Assembly (NCBI GenBank): GCA_030053995.1 | Contig: JASGCP010000009.1 | Span: forward strand, 1 to 34,889 | From: Phycisphaerales bacterium | Lineage (GTDB): Bacteria; Bacteroidota; Bacteroidia; Chitinophagales; Chitinophagaceae | DNA length: 34,889 bases | Direction: 5' to 3' | In this document: piece after piece, positions 29,825 to 34,889 of the stretch | Layout: the number at the start of each line of letters is the position of its first letter | Position numbering within the stretch: position 1 is the first letter of the stretch | Notes under the pieces: generated by a model | The model's database searches: none | What the model saw: the letters and a program-made list of their open reading frames with translations, nothing else | What the model was told of the DNA's origin: nothing | Position numbers and translations under genes: made by a program

Positions 29825-32635
29825 ATGGAGTTAGCATTAGAAAATTTAAAGTATCAGGATACTGCTATTCAAGCGGTTATTAAAGTTTTTGAAGGAACAG
29901 AGAAAAATACTTTTGACAATTCTTGTATGGAAGGCATCCGTTCTAATTTTTGCAAACTAACAGCAAAGCAATTGACCAATAACATCAAAGCCATTGCACA
30001 AGAAAATGGTATTAATGATGAGACAGCAAAATATTCTGCAGACAATGACTTGTGCATTGAAATGGAAACAGGAACAGGTAAAACACTCGTTTACATCAAA
30101 ACAATTTACGAGTTATACAAACATTATGCTTTTACAAAATTTATCATACTTGTTCCTTCAATTGCAATTAGGCAAGGAACTTTAGGCACATTCAAAACTT
30201 TTGAAAAGCAATTAGAAAGCATTTACGGTTTTAAGATTTCGGCTTTTGACTATGACAGCAAGAAACTGAACAAGGTAACTAACTTCATTGAAGAACAGCA
30301 TCCACAAGTTATGATTATGACTATAGGTGCTTTTTCTTCTGACGACAGAATATTAAACAGAACCCAAAGAGAAGATTTGTTTAATAATCTTCCATACATT
30401 GACGCTATTGCCAAAGTCCGACCAATCATTTTTATGGACGAGCCACAGGAAGGAATGGATAGCGACAATATGATGGAGCGTTTAAAAACACTTTCAGCAG
30501 AAGAAAGAAAAGAACGATATAATGAAAAAGCAAACAACAGAGAAAAAACAATTTTCAAAACATTAGACCCTCTTTTCAAAATTCGTTATTCGGCTACACA
30601 CAAAACGGTTAAGAATTTATTGTATCGTTTAACTCCTTATGACAGTTATAAACAAGGATTGGTAAAGAAAATTGAAGTTTTGACTGTTAACGAAAAAAAT
30701 GATGAGGCAAATTTGAAAATTCAATTTTCAGCAGTAAAAAATGAAAATAATAAAATACGCGCAAAGCTAAAAGCATGGAAATTAAAATCTGGGAAATTTG
30801 TTTTTGAAGATACAAATTGGTTAAAAGATGGCGATAGTTTAGGTGAAAAAACAAATAATCCAAGCTACCTAAACTATCAAATAGACCAAATTTTCAAGGA
30901 TTTAAAAAGTCAACAATGGTTTGTTACGTTCTCAAATGGAATTGCGTTACAGCTAAATAATTCGGCGGGAAACATTGAAGCAGTTTGGGCTTTACAATTG
31001 GAGTGGCTTATACATCGCCATTTTGCAAAATCTCAAAAATTACAACCGAAAGGTATTAAGGTCTTGAGTTTGATTTTTATTGACAAGGTTTCAAACTATA
31101 TGGGTGAAGACCCCAGAATTAAAAACCTGTTCGTTGAAAAATACAAAGCCATTTATCCCGAATACAATGATGGTAAAATTCCAACAGACCAACAAATACA
31201 GGAATTACAAGGATATTATTTTGCTCAAAATGCCAAAGGCGAATATTCAGATAATGAGGGGGGATTGAAAGAGCAAAAGAAAATCTACGAACTCATACTA
31301 CAAAAGAAAGATGAATTGTTGACCATCGGCAACCCGATCGAATTTGTGTTTTCTCACTCGGCTTTAGGTGTTGGTTGGGATAATCCCAATGTTTTCAATA
31401 TCGCAACTCTTAATACAGCATATTCGGAAATTCGTAAACGACAGGAAATTGGAAGGGGTTTGCGGATTTGTGTAAACCAACAGGGACAAAGGGTTTATGA
31501 TGATCCCAAAACACAAGTTGGTAATGAGTTAAACTTGCTTACGGTTATCCCTAATGAAACCTATGAAACTTTTGTAACCCAATATCAAAAAGAAATTAAA
31601 GATGTTTTTGGAACAACGCAAGCCGGTGCTAAATTAATTCATAATCATAAAGGAAAGGACATTGATATCCGAGAATTAAAGCGAAATAAAACCGAGAAAA
31701 TTGATAGTGCCTTCAGAAAATTTTGGAAACTATTGGCAAAAAAAACAGATTATACGGTAAACTTCGTTCAAAGCGATTTAGAAAAGAAGTGCATAGCAGA
31801 AATAAGTAAAATAAAAATCAATGATTATTTAATTGAAAGCTCAAGCCGAAGAATTACATCTATTACCCAAGAAACAATCAATTCCGAATTGGGCGGTGTT
31901 TCTAAACAATTATTAAAGGCATCCTTTCAACCATTTGATTATGTAGAAGAGTTTAGCGAGGGAACTTCACTTGATTATAATTCAAGTTGCCGTATTCTTT
32001 TTAATATTAGTAATCATGGGCAGTTTATTAAAAATCCGCCCTTCTTTATTCAAGAAGCAATCAAAATAGCTCATCAAGTAGAAATGCAGGAATTGCAAAG
32101 AGGATTGGTTTATCATGTTGTAGGCGAAATGGAGGGAGATTTTGATGATTTGTTTCCTGAAATAATTAAACACCGAAAAGACAAAACATTATTAGGCGGT
32201 ATTGAAGACACACCTAAAAGAGGGATTTATGAAGGATTTATTTTCGACAGCGAAGTGGAAAGATGGTTTGGGAAATGTGCAGAACATGACCCTGAAGTAG
32301 TATGTTTTATCAAATTGCCGAGCTGGTATAAAATTTCAATTCCCATTGGTAAACGACATACAGCATTTTATGAACCCGATTTCGGTTTAGTAATGAAACA
32401 TAAAAATTTAAAAGATGGTAATGAAAGTGAATTTTACTTTGTAATTGAAACAAAAGGTACAAATGATATTAACGATAGAGCCGCACTAACCGAATCTGAA
32501 ATTTATAAGATAGAATGTGCTTTGAAACATTTTAAAGCGATTGGGGTGGATGTACATTACAAAGCTCCTTTAAAAGATTATCAAGTATTTAAAACACAAG
32601 CTGAACAAACAATATTAGAAAATACTCAAAAATAA
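29825..32635 (+). CDS. res: Type III restriction enzyme, Res subunit (SF2 helicase + endonuclease)
   Basis: Walker A METGTGKT, motif II MDEPQ, motif III YSATHK, HSALGVGWDNPNVF, EIRKRQEIGRGLRI; C-terminal EPDFGLV...YFVIETKGT nuclease motif. Confidence 0.93.
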   Translation: MELALENLKYQDTAIQAVIKVFEGTEKNTFDNSCMEGIRSNFCKLTAKQLTNNIKAIAQENGINDETAKYSADNDLCIEMETGTGKTLVYIKTIYELYKHYAFTKFIILVPSIAIRQGTLGTFKTFEKQLESIYGFKISAFDYDSKKLNKVTNFIEEQHPQVMIMTIGAFSSDDRILNRTQREDLFNNLPYIDAIAKVRPIIFMDEPQEGMDSDNMMERLKTLSAEERKERYNEKANNREKTIFKTLDPLFKIRYSATHKTVKNLLYRLTPYDSYKQGLVKKIEVLTVNEKNDEANLKIQFSAVKNENNKIRAKLKAWKLKSGKFVFEDTNWLKDGDSLGEKTNNPSYLNYQIDQIFKDLKSQQWFVTFSNGIALQLNNSAGNIEAVWALQLEWLIHRHFAKSQKLQPKGIKVLSLIFIDKVSNYMGEDPRIKNLFVEKYKAIYPEYNDGKIPTDQQIQELQGYYFAQNAKGEYSDNEGGLKEQKKIYELILQKKDELLTIGNPIEFVFSHSALGVGWDNPNVFNIATLNTAYSEIRKRQEIGRGLRICVNQQGQRVYDDPKTQVGNELNLLTVIPNETYETFVTQYQKEIKDVFGTTQAGAKLIHNHKGKDIDIRELKRNKTEKIDSAFRKFWKLLAKKTDYTVNFVQSDLEKKCIAEISKIKINDYLIESSSRRITSITQETINSELGGVSKQLLKASFQPFDYVEEFSEGTSLDYNSSCRILFNISNHGQFIKNPPFFIQEAIKIAHQVEMQELQRGLVYHVVGEMEGDFDDLFPEIIKHRKDKTLLGGIEDTPKRGIYEGFIFDSEVERWFGKCAEHDPEVVCFIKLPSWYKISIPIGKRHTAFYEPDFGLVMKHKNLKDGNESEFYFVIETKGTNDINDRAALTESEIYKIECALKHFKAIGVDVHYKAPLKDYQVFKTQAEQTILENTQK

Positions 32636-32638
32636 GCA

Positions 32639-34585
32639 ATGGAAAATATAAATGACTTAATGCCTTTGAGCAAAGACTGGAACAAGGAAAGATTAACACA
32701 ACTTAAAAATCTTTTCCCTGATTTGTTTACCAATGAGGGCAAACTGAATATAGAAGAACTTAAAAAAGTGGTTGACCCTGCAAGCGTTTCAGAAACGGAA
32801 CGCTACGAGTTTAGATGGTTTGGAAAAAGTGCTGCCAAAAGAAATGCCTATACGCCAAGCAATGCAACTTTGATGTATGATGAAAAAAGAAGCATTAATC
32901 CGAACGAAAACGAGAACTTAATCATTGAGGGGGAAAACCTTGAAGTATTAAAATTGCTAAGTGAGAGTTACCGAGAAAAAATTAAGTGCATTTACATTGA
33001 CCCACCTTACAATACAGGAAAGGACTTTGTGTATTCTGATAACTATACACAAGACAAAAAAGCATACTGGGAAGAAAATGGCGTTTTTAAAGATGGTTTG
33101 AAGATAGATACTAATTCGGAATCAGACGGTCGCTACCACAGTAATTGGCTGAATATGATGTACAGCAGGTTGTTAATTTCGAGACAGTTGTTAAAAGCTG
33201 ATGGTGTAATTTTTATTTCTATTGATGATAATGAGGTTCATCATTTGCGAAAATTATGTGATGAGGTATTTGGAGAGGAGAATTTTATAGCTGAAATTCC
33301 TTGGAAAGGAAAGGGAGGGGGGGCCGATAATAATTTCTTGATGGTTGCTCATGAGTATATTATATTTTATGCTAAATCTAAGGAATATTTTGAAGTAGGA
33401 GAAGAAACAAAAGAAAATGAAGTTTTTTCAAAATATGATGAAATAAAAAAACGAAATTATAAAACACAATTAGCAAGAAAATGGGGGGCAAATAGTAAAA
33501 GAACAGATAGACCAAATCTTTACTACCCAGTTTTAAGTCCTGATAATATAGAAATTTATCCAATTTTGCCAAGTGGCGAAGAAGGTTGTTGGCGTTGGTC
33601 AAAAGAAAAAATGAAAAGAGAAATGAGCGATGGAAATATTGAATTTGTAAAAGATGGTGATAATTGTATTATTTATGAAAAAATTTATGAACCATTAGAC
33701 GGAGGGTATAATACAAAAAAATATTCTACTTGGTTAGATGATGTAGGAAATACTGCTACTGGAACTAAAGAGTTTGGGAAATTATTTGATTCAAAGGTTT
33801 TTAATTTTCCTAAACCTACTATTTTATTGAAGAGACTTTTTAATATAGCTGATTTTGCTAATGGGGATATTATTCTCGACTTCTTCGGAGGTAGCGGTAC
33901 AACTGGTCAAGCTGTAATGGAACTCAACCAAGAAGATGGAGGCAACAGAAAATTTATTTTAGTTCAAATTCCTGAAGCTACGGAAGAGAATAGCGAAGCA
34001 CACAAAGCAGGTTACAAAAAAATTAGCGACATAACCATTGAACGCAACAAAAGACTAGTTGAAAAAATAATTGAAGAAAAGAAAAAGCAACAGCCCAACT
34101 TATTTACCAACGGACACAAAGACGATGCAATAAATGGTTTAGGATTTAAAGTTTTTAAATTAGTAAAATCAAATTTTCCAAGAGTTGAATGGGCACCCGA
34201 TATTGAGAAAACAGACGAAGAAAATATTGTTTCATTCAAAAAATACATTACTGACAAAGAATATCAATTGGTAACTTTATTCAACAGAAACGAACTTTTG
34301 ACCGAAATTTTATTAAAGAACGGTTTCCAGTTAAACTACAAAACCGACAAGGAAGAACAATTTAAGAAAAATGAAATTCTTTTAGCTACCGATGGTATTA
34401 AAAAAATGTTTATTTGCATGGATAATTTAATAGATACGGAAACCATAGAACAATTAAAAAAGATGTATTCTAGTAATTCTATAAATTCTGAAAATAACTG
34501 TTTTATTTGCCTTGAACGAGCATTAGACACGACAAAAAAATATAATTTGAAACATTATTTAGATAACTGGTTTAAAGCATTTTAG
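32639..34585 (+). CDS. mod: Type III DNA-methyltransferase, Mod subunit
   Basis: Motif IV IDPPYNTGKDFVY, GRYHSNWLNMMYSRLLISRQLLKADGVIFISIDDNE, motif I ILDFFGGSGTTGQAV; starts 3 nt after res stop. Confidence 0.93.
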   Translation: MENINDLMPLSKDWNKERLTQLKNLFPDLFTNEGKLNIEELKKVVDPASVSETERYEFRWFGKSAAKRNAYTPSNATLMYDEKRSINPNENENLIIEGENLEVLKLLSESYREKIKCIYIDPPYNTGKDFVYSDNYTQDKKAYWEENGVFKDGLKIDTNSESDGRYHSNWLNMMYSRLLISRQLLKADGVIFISIDDNEVHHLRKLCDEVFGEENFIAEIPWKGKGGGADNNFLMVAHEYIIFYAKSKEYFEVGEETKENEVFSKYDEIKKRNYKTQLARKWGANSKRTDRPNLYYPVLSPDNIEIYPILPSGEEGCWRWSKEKMKREMSDGNIEFVKDGDNCIIYEKIYEPLDGGYNTKKYSTWLDDVGNTATGTKEFGKLFDSKVFNFPKPTILLKRLFNIADFANGDIILDFFGGSGTTGQAVMELNQEDGGNRKFILVQIPEATEENSEAHKAGYKKISDITIERNKRLVEKIIEEKKKQQPNLFTNGHKDDAINGLGFKVFKLVKSNFPRVEWAPDIEKTDEENIVSFKKYITDKEYQLVTLFNRNELLTEILLKNGFQLNYKTDKEEQFKKNEILLATDGIKKMFICMDNLIDTETIEQLKKMYSSNSINSENNCFICLERALDTTKKYNLKHYLDNWFKAF

Positions 34586-34602
34586 AAAAATAGTTGCCAT
34601 AT

Positions 34603-34631
34603 TTTTAATGACAAATAATTTGTCATTAAAA
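34603..34631. terminator. Hairpin downstream of mod (13-bp perfect arms, 3-nt loop), possible terminator
   Basis: TTTTAATGACAAA-TAA-TTTGTCATTAAAA. Confidence 0.45.
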
Positions 34632-34791
34632 GTAGCTTTGTAAAATTATTAATCGATGTTTGCCAGTCGCACTAATAGAATAATAGATGTGGATAGAGTC
34701 ATAATTATAAGTATAATATGATGAAATTTTTAAGTAAAGTACTTAATTTAAAATTTAATTTTTTAAATCATAATTTTAAAAATAGCCAGGC

Positions 34792-34889
34792 TCTATGACG
34801 AAAAGGGCCGGTAAAATGTTAGAAGTTTGATGACTTTTAAAATGATAATTTGGTATTTTATAAGGTCATTTTTCTTTCTTTTGTCTTGA
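34792..34889. mobile_element. Second copy (one end only, truncated by window edge) of the MITE-like element, inverted relative to copy 1
   Basis: TCTATGACGAAAAGGG..GGTAAAATGTTAGAAGTTTGATGACTTTTAAAATGATAATTTGGTATTTTAT... matches the reverse complement of the 3' ~98 nt of 15610-16017 with about 4 mismatches. Confidence 0.8.

Overview
AT-rich Bacteroidetes-type chromosomal window. The evidence for the phylum is TAnnTTTG promoter elements, GldA, a type IX secretion (T9SS) C-terminal sorting domain, and CrtZ/CrtYcd. Most of the window is core or household genes: 5'-truncated terminal NRPS module (C-A-PCP-TE), lutB, gldA-like ABC ATPase, glcD-like oxidase, lipoprotein, S41 protease, mtgA, GH2 beta-mannosidase, tRNA-Ser(GGA), a large PKD/T9SS secreted protein, methyltransferase, zinc alcohol dehydrogenase, nusB, crtYcd-crtZ, gcvH, CoA-binding protein, bestrophin, atpD-atpC, hemD, thiD, and a type III restriction-modification operon in res-mod order. 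The most unusual region is 14.8-16.1 kb. It is a ~1.2 kb scar bounded by a 14-bp direct repeat of the tRNA-Ser 3' end. It holds an AbiH-like gene remnant, a RhuM-like remnant with a 38-bp perfect palindrome in its putative promoter region, paired GTCTA sites spaced 10 bp apart, and a ~408-bp non-coding element with 20-bp terminal inverted repeats and a long imperfect internal palindrome. One end of the same element reappears in inverted orientation at the right edge of the window (34792-34889), just downstream of the type III RM operon. No CRISPR array was seen. All family assignments come from reading motifs by eye; no database search was run.
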